DNA from: Coleophoma eucalyptorum
Taxonomy: Eukaryota; Ascomycota; Leotiomycetes; Helotiales; Dermateaceae
DNA: 64,000 nt
Direction: 5' to 3'
Assembly (NCBI GenBank): GCA_026120035.1
Contig: JALRME010000016.1
Coordinates: 372,001 to 436,000, forward strand
This document shows positions 1-12,184 of this stretch, piece after piece; within the stretch, counting starts at the first letter, position 1; each line of letters starts with the position of its first letter. The notes below the pieces were generated by a model. That model did not search any database. It saw only the letters and a list, made by a program, of their open reading frames with translations, and had not been told where the DNA came from. The position numbers and the translations under genes were made by a program.

Positions 1-645
1 TTGAGCATGCGCGCGAACGATAGGAACTGTTAGAATAAATGGAACGCGGGTGTCACCCCATCCTCCTTTTCTTTCCGTGCTGGATCCTGGATGTTTATCT
101 TTGCAGAGACAGAGCAGATACCTATCATCTGAAGGATGCTCGGCTCGAGACATCGCTTCGGGCCCAATTTGGCTTGAAACGTTTGATGGGATGGGATAGT
201 TTGAAACAGATGGAATCACCCGGGTTGTACATGGCAGTCACTATCATGCAACTTTGGCCCGCCTGATAATGAAGTTGCATCACAGATTGAAGATTAGCTG
301 CATATACGGTAATTTGGTGACTGTCATTGGTCCCCTGCTGTAGCAGATATATCTCTCTTCGAATGACATGTCCAAAACATATCTCCCTTCGAGCTTCAAG
401 AGTATATTCGATAGGGTAGATTGCAATATCAGTCAGTCATTGATGGCAATTATCAAATGTCTTTGGAGAGGTGTTACTGGAATTCCAGGGGATCCCTACT
501 AGGTGCGGCCCGAGTTGGTTGGTCAAGCCCGGATGCTTCGCCTTCGGCAGAGAGCCAGGAATAAGCAATACAGATATGCCTGCTGCTCGCCAAATGCATC
601 GTTATCGGACATGGAAATTAATCACATTGCAGATTTGTACTAAAA
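1..645. other. Window edge, no supported gene
   Basis: Only short open frames without recognisable motifs are present. This stretch lies 3' of the small minus-strand gene that ends near 646 and may include its 3' UTR. An alternative last exon of that gene could extend the coding part to about 622. Confidence 0.4.
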
Positions 646-1469
646 TTAAGACTTGGCCGTTATGTAGGAGAGGATAACCCCAAAACCTGCCAACAGGTAG
701 TCCATGTGATTCGCACTCACTTGCATCTTTGAATGCATCTGTGCCGCTTCAACCTGCCTCTCTCAAGTATTAATCAAAAATACAAATATGTTCCAGATAG
801 TGTTCGTTCAGGAATGGGTTTACCTGAGCGACGGCTTCACTTTTAGAGAATCGCCACGCAATACAAGGCGCATTGATTTCATTCCAAGCCTCCAAGAACT
901 CGGGGGCTGAATCTTGGCCAGGGCTTCATTAGTTAACGTCATCATGGCGGCGCAGAGAGTGGAAGAAAGAAGCAAAACTCCTTACTGATTGCATGGACGA
1001 GGCGCTCCAGGCTTTTCTTTGCTATTTGTATGATGTTGTTGAGGCTGGAAGTTGCCACTGGTGATTCGTATAGATAGTCTCTGAAATCTACTTGTTCCTC
1101 TTGAGTTCAAGGGTCAGAGTTAATGATTTGATCATGAGACTGTAATTGCATGACTCTGCTGGATGCTGTAAATGAAGATTGGCTCTTCAACAGCGATGCG
1201 CACTTGTCAATCCCTTACACACTGCAGTCTGTATAATACTTTATACTTTGGAATTTGTCCTGGTGACTCTGGCTCAACACTTGCTGGTCTTGCTACCTCT
1301 TTCAGTTTACGAGGAGCATGCTGAGATACAGTTATGATTGCGCCACTTGTTAATTCAAAGTTGGAGGTTGAGAAGGTGACAAGACTGGTTACATCAATTG
1401 ATGATTCTCGTTCCTGGTTGGTGGAATCACGGCAGATGCAGATTTTGACGTTTGGGTCGTCTCACCCAT
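646..1469 (-). CDS. Small six-exon hypothetical protein
   Basis: I do not recognise this protein. A consistent model was assembled on the minus strand: exons 1469-1393, 1345-1219, 1165-1141, 1099-986, 912-824 and 753-646, giving about 179 aa. Every junction keeps phase. Donors are GTAACC, GTAAGG, GTCTCA, GTAAGG and GTAAAC, and all acceptors are AG. Exon 3 is a 25-bp microexon and intron 3 is only 41 bp with an atypical GTCTCA donor, so the 5' half is less certain. The protein is hydrophilic: a Ser/Thr/Pro-rich N-terminus, a middle segment with FRDYLYESP, and a helical Ala/Glu-rich part (SKSEAVAQVEAAQMHSKMQ). A GTGAGT donor directly after that segment (about 720) allows an alternative last exon ending at about 622. 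There is no signal peptide or clear membrane helix. It could also be part of a longer gene. Confidence 0.42.
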
Positions 1470-3451
1470 CTTCCCATCCTTGCCTTTCTCTCTTACCAAG
1501 TGGTGTTGTAGCACATCGGCAAGTGATCTTTAGCATCTTTCAAGCTTTTGGGAAAGCATAGCGCGTTTGGCTGGCTAAGGAACCTTAGTAGTTGGAGTTG
1601 TCGGCAATTGAAGGATTTGACTAAAATAGCCACAATCTCTCACTTCCTCCACGCAGCATTTTCGAAGTCCTGATAAGGCTCCCCAGATATCTAGGAGGTC
1701 AGCTTTCTGCAATCCCTCCGGTGGAGATACCACCTGCAACCTATAGGAACCACTGCCTGCTTTTCTTTTTGACTTGGATTCCAGACATAGATTTAAATCC
1801 GTCATGAGACAGCAGCCAGAGTGTCCAGCCCGATCTATTGCTAGTCATGGCATGTGAGGGTCTGCAAGGATTGGATTTGTGTTCAACAACAACGCCTACG
1901 CTACGGAAAAGCCTCTTGAAGCTTGCCACAAGCCCACCCGTGCCATGCCCTTAGGCAGAACTTAGATTCGTCCTCCATTCTACTCAGTATCTCCCTTCCC
2001 AGCGGCATAGTACGGTCTTTGGCTTTCTTTGCAAGGTAGCGGGCATGTCCACGTTGAGCAGGCCTCGCAAACAGTACGCGTAATACCCCCTCGGCCTTGT
2101 ATTTCGCCTCTACGAAGGAAATTCCTTTTTGGGCCTGCACGAATTTCTTTGTGATCGACGAGTTTTAACCAAGTTTGAAAGGCCGTCACGGCATAATCTC
2201 AGCCACCAGGAGCTGGTCGATAACAGCAGCCTGAGACTTTACGCCATGCCGGTATCCAGACCTTTGCAACCTTGGAAAAACTTGGAAGCTGGCTTTTCAA
2301 GGCGTGCAACGATAGCAGGGAAATGGATTAATTATATGTGGCGGAAATGTCAACTTCCCCAGTACTCGTGCAGCGTACCAGTTAAAGTGTTTATGAGACG
2401 TACTTCGTTATCAAGTACCAGTGTCCCGACGGAGTGGTGCGCTAGGAGCGTTCGTATTCTGGGATTTAGAGCAATTCCGACGACAACAAAGTGGAGACTG
2501 ACAACCGTTTCTCTCTGCGCGGAAACAGAATCCGGAGGGGCTCTACACTTGACTAGGGAACCAGAATCCACTTTTTTGTGACTTGTACAAGTCATCCGCA
2601 TGAGTACACCTGTAGGATTTCTGCATTCAGGGGGAGGAATGAAGTGCCCAGAAGCACGATTTGTTTGCTTTTGGCGGAGTAGCGAGCTTAGAGCTATGCA
2701 TGGCTTCCAGTGCCTGATTCTGTCGGAAGAAAAAGGATTATGATAAAATATGCGAGTTACGACGTCATTTATGAGAGGAGGAGAAGTCAAAAAAAAATTG
2801 CATACCTATCAAAAACATTTGCTTATTCCTTTCACTTAAACCAGACGTCAAAATTCAGTGCAAGGTAGGTATCTGGTGATAAACAATACGAATACGATGG
2901 TCGAGTTTTGGCCCCCAGAAGTCAAAGATAATCCCATTAGAGCTGATTCACACGTGATAACGTTGGATTTCGAGCTCATGTCTTTTCCATTCTCCATGGA
3001 GCAAGTAGTATGGTGTCATACTGTAAATTCATGTAACTGTGGGCTAACTTAGATTCTTTTCAATGATATTTTATTAAGCCATTTTGATACTCCCTGAGAT
3101 GCTTGGCATGTTGAAAATATAAACGACACCAGTGCCAAAATCATCGTCGACAAGTGAATCCCTTTTGGAGCAGTCATTGACAAGCTCAATAATCTTCAAG
3201 GCATGCTTTTGACTGTAATCCAACTCATTGCATCCATCGGTATCATGTGAACTATAATGTCTCACTGCACTCAGTAGGTAAGTTAACTTCAAATCAAGGT
3301 TATTTGAGGTTTTGAGCAACTGAACGTGCACGTCAAGCGACGTCGTGGATTAATATAGCTAATCATTGGATATAATATTCAAGAACAGAATACCACGCTA
3401 GCCCTGGACATCTATCGTACAATAAACATTAGAGGTCTGTTGAGAAAGCAC
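1470..3451. other. Unassigned intergenic stretch with short overlapping ORFs
   Basis: The longest open frames are 2129-2581 (+) and 2350-2790 (-). They overlap on opposite strands, and neither shows a recognisable motif, so at most one could be real. A minus-strand frame at 3074-3331 reads like ordinary protein but has no ATG start. A possible splice acceptor inside it (near 3275) means it could be a terminal exon of an unmodelled gene. I cannot support a gene here. Confidence 0.3.
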
Positions 3452-5466
3452 CTAAGCATTATCCTCAATAATCACATCTGACGCCTTCTCACTAATCATG
3501 TAAACCGGCGCCGCGATAAAGAAGCCAGGAATCTTGGGGAAAACACTAGCATCCACGACTCTCAAGCCCTCGGTGCCTCTGACGCGGAAGCGAGAGTCAA
3601 GGACTGCCATTGTGTCATTATCAGCACCGATAGGACAAGTGCAAGAAGCATGATGACCCCATGACTCCCGCTTGATGTAGTCCTTGATATCGGCCTCACT
3701 GGTAACATCTTTTCCGGGCCAGACCTCCTCAAAAGAGCCAGCGGTAGGCAGAGCAGATGCGAAGACCTTGCGTGAGAATAGAAAGCCTTCATAAACGGCC
3801 TGTAAATCGAGTTCATCGGCCCCGTCAGTGGTAGTTCCGGAATCGAAGTAGTTAAAGATAATCTCTGGGGTATCTCGCGGGTCGGCAGATTTCAAGGTTA
3901 CTGTTCCGGCGTGGTTGCGGTTATGCGCTTTGAGGGTCAGCCAGCTGAAGTGCTTGGCATCTGCCGTTCCGTAGCTTGAGTAGCCTGGGAAGTATCCGAC
4001 GAAGTTGGCTGGCACTCCAAAGTTGAACAGGTCAGTATCTGGTTGATCCGCAGCCGCTGAGGTAGATTGGTGAATGACGGACATGGCGAGACCACTGGTA
4101 GTGTAGACACCTCGGTCAATAATGTTGTTTTGGTATTGCTTAAGGCATGGGTCTTGAGCCGGGTCATCTTTGAAGGTGCAATCTTCCGTGAGACTGAAGT
4201 TCGTGGCAAACTTGTTTGTGACACCAATTTCGTAGCGATCTTGCATGTTTGTGCCAACACCTGGAAGGTCAACCACTACTGGGATGTTGAAGGATTCAAG
4301 TTCCTCCTTGGCACCAATTCCACTCAATTTGAGAAGTTGAGGTGTGTTGAAAACGCCTGCGGAGATAATTACTTCCTTTGTAGCATTGACACTGCCGGCG
4401 ACTCCACCATCAGTGCTGCTGGCACGGGGATCCGCTCTGTAGAGACTCTGGCCATCGAGGAAGTCCACACCAATTGCTCTAGGTGTGGCACCAGTGGTGT
4501 CGAAGCGGACCTTGGTGACGAGGCACTGCATGCGGATATCGAGCTTGTACATTTTGGAGCCATCAGCATTTACAGCGTTGGCAGTGTTGAGAACAAATTC
4601 TCTGGGGCCGTTTCTAGCGCCATCTTTGATAGCCATTGGAACTTGATACAATCCACTTGCCTGGTCACGGCCAGGAAGTGCGCTGTTGTAGTCACTGAGA
4701 AGAATTTCAGCAACGCCGGTGACGGTTGTCAGGAGAGCTGTAAGTCCATGGCCCATAGCTGTTGCAGCAGCTACCACCATAGAGAGGACTTTGATATCTT
4801 GTAAGACAAGGGTAAGATCCGTGACACTGGTTGTAAGCCACTATTTATAGTTAGCGAAAGTTCTGAAAGGACCAGGCAGGAAACTAGAAGCCATACACCA
4901 TCAAATCCATGACCAACTATATAGTTAGGTAAGTAGGTACACTTCTCTAGTCGCTCGAAGTATTGTCTCATGTTGCTAGCAGCCCATGTACTATCATTGG
5001 TGATCGATTCGATGTAGGCAAAGTCACTCGCATCGGGATAGTAAGTGAGTAAGGCATTGTGAGAACCACAGCCACCTAGAGTACCAGCACGGGGGTAAAG
5101 AACACCTTTTCCAGTTGCACCGGCTGGTGGATTTGTGCCGATATATTCCGTACCATTTGGCAAGTCCCAGACATACTTGGAGTCTTCTTGTTGGCGAGTA
5201 TCGTTGGCGTAGTGCTTGACAAAATAATCCCATTTCATGGGCGCATATTCGCTGGACCTGGCATGGAAGGCCGGAACGGATTGTTCAAGTGCTGTTCCTT
5301 GGTCGTCTCCAGCTTCAATCAACAAGACACTGGAGCCGTTGATAGCAAGTCTGGCTGCTAAGGGACCACCACCTGGACCAGAACCAACGATGACATAGTC
5401 GTAGCTATCCAGTACCACTGCCGATGCCTGCGCAATAACAGCGACAAATGCCAATGAGAATCGCAT
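3452..5466 (-). CDS. Secreted GMC-family FAD oxidoreductase
   Basis: This is a glucose-methanol-choline type flavoenzyme that oxidises an alcohol, sugar or aryl substrate, probably outside the cell. Two exons (5466-4897 and 4840-3452, intron 56 bp, phase 0) give 652 aa, a normal length for the family. The start is the ATG at 5466, because the residues that follow form a signal peptide (MRFSLAFVAVIAQASA). The FAD Rossmann motif VGSGPGGG lies at about 27-34, with IEAGDD after it. The second exon begins WLTTSVTDL. The active-site region carries HHASCTCPIG with the catalytic His near 587. The second catalytic position, usually His or Asn after PG, reads PGFFIAAP, so Phe replaces it at about 630. 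The C-terminal EKASDVI segment is typical. The substrate cannot be named from sequence. It has no obvious functional partner in the window. Confidence 0.93.
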
Positions 5467-7627
5467 GGTGAAAGAGTGGAACCAGACGAAATCCCAAGTG
5501 TTTATGCAGAGGTGCAAATAATTAAATCAAAAAGGAGCAACAAAAAATGAGTGACAGTTTGGCAAAGGAGTGTGATGGGCTGAAGGCCACAAGGAAGCAG
5601 CAACCAGGTCCTAACTCGAAGACTTCAAGTTGTAGAACAGCGTTGCTAGCAAGCAGGGACGAGGAGAGAAGAAAAGAAGAGCAAAGGAATCGGGAGATAT
5701 TCGCTAAATCCTCGACACTGCCGATCAGAATCTGTAGAAGACCCTTTGCATGGCAGTCAGAATAGCTTCAGAAGAACATGCGCCTGTTGATCTGCAGATC
5801 GGCTCCACACCACTCTTGGCCCAGGGAATTCGAATACACCCGACAGCACGGCAGATATAGTATAGACCCTTGAATCCCAGGACGAAGCACCGAGCTCTAA
5901 CTGCGGTGAAGATGCTCGGAGCTGCAAGCATTCAATAAAGACTACAAGTCTCCAAGTCAAATGTGCCATAATTGAACGACTCCTTGTTTAGATGCTGCGT
6001 ATTCTACTGGATTGAGCCCCGTTCGTGGGGCCTAGGTGCAGTGGTGCTCTACCTCGTACTTCATTGTACCTCATTGTCATAGGCACAAGCAGAGTATAGT
6101 ACACGCCATGCAGTTGATCATTGCTTAATCAGTCGTGACGATAAGATTGCATTCCAAGCAGTTAGCGGGGAATGCCGCTGAAGGATTCCAAAAGCATCGT
6201 ACTGAATTTTGCAGGTCTGCACTTACAGGGAACCAGGCTTGGAAATTGGATCGCAGGTAAGTTCTTCGGAAGGATTCCAGTCGTTGCGACAGTAGTAGGA
6301 ACTTTTTATCTTATCGTCTTGGGAGACCATAAATGCCGGACGGGGAAAGTTGGATCACCGAGAACTGAGCCAGCCAGCATGAAATATAGGCCCTTCTATC
6401 ACTGATCCTCACTGTAGCGGCGGGTGCAACCGCAGTTTCCAGCGCGTGTGTTCAGCACCGTGACCGCGACCGTGACCGTGAGCCTGACCGTGCTACTACT
6501 ACCCGAGTGGGGGGCTTGCCCCAGCTGGAGAAAGAGGGTTCCTGTTGCAGTCGAGCACCTTTCCTTGCGCTTTTCCAAAGCTTAGAAAGTGGATCGCTAC
6601 AGTACTTAACTACACCTAATTACACCTAATTACTACCCAGACGCACAACTGTTACTTGACTTCCCCTGGCCGGGGCCCAGACTGGAAGCAATCTGGCTTT
6701 TCGGCGGCAAAAGGACACAAAGTCATATCTAAGCCCCCAATGCGCTGCTAAACAAGGTTATCGGAAGAAATTCGACAGTGAAGGTTTCGGGGAACGGGAA
6801 AATAAAGAAATATAACGGTTGATTGAAAGTGGAAGGGATTTGCTGTAATTATCTTCTACCTGGGAGGTTTGGAGGCCCTCACGCAGCCAATCCGGTAGTG
6901 GCCATTCCCAGGGAATGCCCGCTGTCGTCCCGGTCCCAAGGACTGGCCTTGCCCAGTGGAAAGATCGGCGCGGCACAGCAACGGGACTTTACAAGATCTT
7001 ATTCTGCGCTCTGGCGCTGCCATCCTTCGTCTCCATCCTCTATAGCCGTTGAACTGCCATCAAGCAAATTTCCTCGGTTGGTGAGAAACTTTATGCTTTG
7101 TCCTGGAATGAGCAAGGATCATGTTACTGTTACTAACAACCTGCACGTGGCGTCCGGACGGTCAAGTGCTGCTTCGCCGAAATAGTCGGACCTGCTCCTG
7201 GTTTCGGGCAGCCTTCCAAGCCACGACTCGCAGGCCAGCAGCAGTTCTTCCCAAGGCCCATTGCCAAACCGGGAAGAGCCCAAGCAAATCATGCTGGACG
7301 TAAAGTGGAGGTGGATGTGATGGTGAATCCAACGGAACTTTCCCTCCTTGCTACCCAAGGAATCAGAATGTAGTCGTCCCCAGTATCCACTACCGAACAG
7401 CCAAAAAACAAAGCGTCGGAAAGTTTTTATTCTGCAGTCTTGGGATTTGAACCCTTCGAAGAAATATAGTTGATAGCTGTGTGATCGACTCGTGGAGTCA
7501 ACTGCCATATAGCTGCTCTCATATATAGCTAGGATAGCGTGGTACGGAAGTACAAAGATAAAGGCCCTTCCCAGCCTGATGACTGGATGAGAGTGAGTAT
7601 TATTAAGTCCTACGAGCTTCTTTCAAT
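5467..7627. other. Intergenic between divergent GMC and receptor genes
   Basis: This 2.2-kb region separates two divergently transcribed genes and should contain both promoters. Open frames are short and unrecognisable. A degenerate GTGACC-type repeat sits at 6457-6492. A tRNA-like fragment at 7433-7506 was examined and rejected. Confidence 0.5.
6457..6492. repeat. Degenerate (CCGTGA)n short tandem repeat
   Basis: About six imperfect copies of a CCGTGA/CCGCGA hexamer lie in the intergenic region upstream of the CFEM receptor. It is a simple sequence repeat with no assigned function. Confidence 0.75.
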
Positions 7628-9418
7628 ATGCTTCCGCGATTAGCTTCAATATTGGTGATGATCTGGGTATGTGTTGCAGCATCAGTGGCAGCCAGTGTTG
7701 AATCAGCTGCGACTTCTATGCCAGCCTGTGGAGTAAGTCCTGCCTACATTGTAGCTATTCTATGTATTAATGATAGTCATTAGTTACAATGCACTGTCGA
7801 AGTTGTCTCAGCATCCTCATGTAGCCTTACAAACCAAACATGCATATGTAATACCGAGGGATTGTCAACTATTATTGCTGAATGCCTCGCATTATCTTGC
7901 AGTGTGAAGGATACTCTGAGTAAGCCTTATATCCTAGTGCGAAAGGTTGCCTGCTAATGACACCAGCAACCTTGAAGGTTTCGTCCGCTGCTTGTGGGCG
8001 AGAAATTCGAGATAGGTCCGGAGAAGTGATCTGGGTGCCTTTGTGTCTTTGCTGTTTAGCAGGCCTAGCGGTGATACTTCGTATATGGGCAAGAATAATT
8101 GGCGGAGAGGGAAGTTTTGGATGGGATGACTACGTGATTGTAGTTTCAATGGTAAGTGAACCTTGCCTTCATTGCTATCAAAGAACACTATTGACGAAGA
8201 TAGTTGGTGTGCATACCCTTTACTGTTATAGGAATGATGCGTAAGTCCAATGATATCAGACTGTCATACCGTACTAATATCCTACAGTTGGATTCAATGG
8301 AATAGGCAAAGATCTTTGGGAAATCCCCTTTGATCAAATTACTTATGTTTTCAAAGTAAGGCATTTCGATACTGAACAGGATCAAAAGCTAAACTGTGCA
8401 GCTCTACTATGTCGACGAACCACTTTACTTCCTCATCCTAACACTCGTTAAAGTCTCCATTCTTCTCTTCTACCTACGAATCTTCCCTAGCGAAATGTTT
8501 AAAAAGGTTGGATACAGTATACTAGCTTTTAATATCGTTTGGGGTATCATTGTACTAGCCATAACCATCTTCCAATGCTGGCCAATTCACTACTTCTGGG
8601 TGAAATGGGACGGGACGGCTCAGGGGCACTGCAATAATGCCAACGCACAGGCTTGGGCCGGGGCTATCATCAATATCGTTTTGGATTTGGCTATCTTGGT
8701 CTTGCCAATTCCACCACTTCTGAATTCGGCACTGCGGCCAAAGAAGAAGATCCAAGTCGGGCTCATGTTCGGCGTGGGTATCTTGTAAGTCTGGTTCATT
8801 GGCGCTTGACAGTTCTATAACTCACCAACCAACAGCGTAACCATAACAAGCATCCTTCGCCTCTCAACATTGATTGAATTTGCGAATACCACAAACCCAC
8901 TCTGGGACTACGTTCCTGCGACCTTCTGGTCCGCCATCGAGGTCAACGTGGGTATTATCTGCGCATGCATGCCAGCTATCCGGTCATTTCTAGGCAAGAT
9001 CTTCCCCAAGTTCTTCGATTTCTCGCAAGCCAGCAAGTCTTCCGCCAACAAAGCGAGCAAGGAAGCCAGTGGCTCTTCGATTTCTGCTGGAAAGAAGTCG
9101 CCGGGCGCTTCGACTATCAGATCACGAGTGATGAATAAGACGGCCAAGGAGGGTGGGTTCTATGAGTTGGATGACGTGGAGAGGGAAGCTGGGGGTTTAT
9201 CACCGATGCCATTTAGAAATGACAGGAAGCTCCGCAGTGATGGATCTCCTGCCTATCCATTCGAGAGCGATGACATCAGTGAGCATGGGAGCCAGCATAG
9301 GATTGTTAAGACGACGGTGACGGAGGTCAAGAGGACCGGTGAGGAGAAGTATGAGAATACTCACCCACCAGATGTCGAGGTGATTGGGCAGGCTCAGTCA
9401 CATTTCGAAAGAGTGTAG
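7628..9418 (+). CDS. CFEM-domain, rhodopsin-like (PTH11-type) receptor
   Basis: This is a plasma-membrane seven-helix protein of the fungal rhodopsin/PTH11 class with an extracellular CFEM domain, a presumed sensor of surface or chemical cues. Seven exons (7628-7732, 7784-7919, 7967-8151, 8204-8240, 8288-8355, 8402-8784, 8836-9418) join in phase to 498 aa. The introns are 47-52 bp, except the 46-bp one between exons 5 and 6. A signal peptide covers about 1-23. The CFEM domain (about 31-92) has all eight cysteines; the usual Asp in CSLTD is Asn here (CSLTNQTCIC). A short RDRS segment leads into the helices. Family marks include GWDDYVIV, GKDLWEIPFDQI, the TLVKVSILLFYLRIF helix and GAIINIVLDLAILVLPIPPL. 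The cytoplasmic tail (about 140 residues) is Ser/Lys/Glu-rich. Ligand and signalling partner are unknown. Confidence 0.93.
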
Positions 9419-10738
9419 TGACATTCATATCCTATGGATGACCTACCTTTAGGTAAATAATGTCATGCTCGCTTAGGCTTTAATGTAAAATATCAAAGAC
9501 CTAAACCATTATCTCAGCCCTCACAGTGAAGAGGCGGAAAAAGGAGGTAAACTTCAAGCTGTTGATTGCAACTGATCTTCTACTTAAACCGAAAATAAAA
9601 ATTATTAACTTGTAGATATGTTTCGGAAAACAAAGGACCAACCCCTCCTTACTCGTTAGCCGAAGCACAAACCAAAGACCCAAAGAAAGCAAGAGTAAAA
9701 TATGTGCTTAGGTAAAACCGAATGAAGTTGTCGGAATGTCATTTTCACGGTAATCACGAGACCTAGTCACATGTAACAATATTCTTAGCGAGGGAGGTAT
9801 TTATACCTCTCTCCCTCACACTCTCTTCAATACATCACTAATGAACCAATTTTACACCTGTCGACCTACAAATCGATTCTTACGTTACTTGATGTAAACC
9901 ACCAGAAGTCGTACTCCTCTATAACGACACAATCAACCAAATAAAAACTCATTAATCTCATGCTCCCGCTAAACAACAGCGGAAAACCCATTGCTGGGAG
10001 AAGCCATTCAAAGACCCAAGCAAGAAACCTACCCTCGTATTTGAATAGCACTGGATGTTTTGTACTCCACTATAAACTCCTAAGTGATGAAACAGAACCG
10101 AGAACTCAATAAATGAGCCGAACCGAGACGGACATCAATCAAAAATTGTCCATAGAAGAGAGTACGAAAGCGCTTTACGCCCGCCATTTGCAAAATCTAG
10201 CGTGAGACAACCACCACTTTTGCCCAAAAAAAAAAAAAAACCTACGTATGCGTCAATCCATAGGAGGAAGACTAACCAATCGGCACGGTATCAAAAAGGT
10301 AGAACGCCATACCGCCCATTCCTTCTTTCCTGAAGAAAAGACCAGGTCTGGACCATTGGGATTTCTTCGGGAGTTTGAAGGTGGAGGGATGCAGGTACGG
10401 AGATGCAAGAGATTTGAGGAAACTACACTGCTGATCGTGGGGCGATGTTAAGTTCTTTGGGACTGACAATCAGGGCTATGATGTGCGCAGCAACTTTGGA
10501 GACGAGGGAGAGGGGACTGGGATGGATGCATACACCCACGAGATGAGATGTTTAATACGAACATAAAAGCAAGTGCTTTTGGGGCATCTTGGGTTGGGTT
10601 TTGCTAATGTTTCTAACACGAATGGCAAATTTGGCAAGGCATCGCCGTGTTGAGATCGACATGTGTCATTCTATTCCTCATAAGAGCTACTAGTAAGGTA
10701 GAAATCGCCAAATTGGGCATCTTGCTATAAGCAACAAC
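9419..10738. other. Intergenic between convergent genes
   Basis: This 1.3-kb stretch lies between the 3' ends of the CFEM receptor (+) and the acid phosphatase (-). It should hold both 3' UTRs. It contains an A-rich run near 10227 and only short, unconvincing frames. Confidence 0.5.
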
Positions 10739-12184
10739 TCATAACTCTCTATCCTCTTTGTCAACGCCGTTTTTACAAACACCATCAAAGTCGCCATACA
10801 CACGCATGCCAGCACTAACAATATCATTAAAGCGATCAAAACTACAAGTAGCTCCAGGACCATCCTGACAAGCGGGGATCGGTCTTGGAGATGTATTGGC
10901 AATGACTCTGATGAACTCCCTGCTTTTGTTTTCGACGGTGCAGGTGAGAAGTTCGACACCGACATGGCCAAGGAAAGGTATCAGTTCCGCCATTCTCCAT
11001 GACCGGCTCCAGTTGATGCGATCGGTAGGGAACTCTTCCGCGAAGGAGTTAGACGAGTTGAAGAGCCCTAGAGCCGTGGCGATGAAAGGTGGGACTTCGC
11101 GATGGGTGAAAGACAAGAAGAAGCGCTGGCCGTCATCGCCGGGGACTTTAGGGGTTTTCTTTGAATGGTTCGGTGCGTGGAATTTGGACATTAAATGTGC
11201 TGTCGTGTTGAGCCAGGGGAAGCCAAGGTATGGTGATAGCGGATTTCCATGGCCGACCATGTACGAATATTTCAAATCCCAAGCGTATTCATATGCCATC
11301 CACTCGTCATCTGTGAAGATATGGCAGATCTTACTCTTTTTCCCCGTTATTGCAGACTCATAGCCACACATCTGTTGCATTCCCATGACGTCAGTTGATG
11401 CCAGTGGTACAGGTGAGTATTTTAATATTCGCGTCAAGATCGGTGCTGTATACGTCTCCAAAAAGGTTTCTAGTTCCCGGTCCCCGGGCTCTTTTGAGAA
11501 TGCCTTGCAATATTTGTGTGGGATTTGAGAGTGAAATGATGTCGTCGTGTTGATCTCGACCACTTCTACTTTCTGTGGAAACACCTTCACGAAGGCTGCC
11601 GCAGTATCTTGCGTTCTTGACTTTTTGTCCGCATAAATTCTTTTTGTGGTAGGCACAAGCTCAGGATAACGATCCAACAAGTGTTTGCCGACCTTTTTGG
11701 AGTCTTTCACACCTTGTGGAGTAATCTTCTCCATCTGGTTATCAGGATCATCGATGGGTGTTTCCCAAGTCTCGAAAAATGCTAATGGTCCCGTCCAGCC
11801 TGCTCGTCTCCTTGTCGCTGCAACAAACGTGGAATTAAGCTTGACCAAGAATGGTTCCATAAATGTTTCGTAATCATGGTCATTTGCATAGACTAGAAAA
11901 TAGTAAGTAAATGGGATCTTGTAGATGGCATCGCAAATGAAGTCTTTGTCAACATTTTCCTAACTTTATAACTCACTAGCTGCATGTCTCATAAGATATG
12001 ATGCTGCCGTGACTTGACAATCCAAAGGAGCCTTGTGAGCCAGACCAGAGCCTATAGCATCAAAATAAGGACTGATTCCCGGTAGGTGCAAAAGCGCATC
12101 GAACTCATAGTCCTGGGTATGAGAATGTGGCCTCAAAGGGATCTGTGAAGCCGCTGCAGCATGGAACAAGAAGTAGAGCAGCAT
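10739..12184 (-). CDS. Secreted histidine acid phosphatase (phytase-like)
   Basis: This belongs to branch 2 of the histidine phosphatase superfamily and hydrolyses phosphomonoesters, possibly phytate, outside the cell. Exons 12184-11977 and 11892-10739 (intron 84 bp, phase 1) give 453 aa, the usual length. The first residues (MLLYFLFHAAAAS) form a signal peptide. The catalytic motif is split by the intron and reads LMRHAAIYANDHDYE, with the nucleophilic His near 67. It is RHAA rather than the textbook RHGxRxP. The proton-donor region reads FTHREVPP (His near 333), in place of the HD or HAE of better known members. Several NxS/T sites and scattered cysteines fit secretion. Both deviations appear in a fungal subgroup as far as I recall, so activity is likely but substrate range is not clear. 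The phosphate transporter at 63.7 kb may share phosphate control, but they are far apart. Confidence 0.9.

Noticed and set aside
2129..2790. Overlapping opposite-strand ORFs of 150 and 146 codons
   Set aside because: They overlap each other for about 230 bp, have no recognisable motif, no signal peptide and no intron context that extends them.
3074..3331. Minus-strand 85-codon frame that reads like normal protein
   Set aside because: No ATG start and no adjoining exon could be linked with confidence. It is mentioned only as part of the unassigned region.
4067..4804. 245-codon plus-strand ORF
   Set aside because: It is the antisense shadow of the GMC oxidoreductase exon 2 and has no motif of its own.
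7433..7506. Minus-strand tRNA-like fragment with GGTTCAAATCC (B-box-like) and six pairing acceptor bases
   Set aside because: The T stem pairs only three bases, position 8 is G and not T, and no anticodon stem or A box forms. It is probably chance or a very old tRNA fragment.
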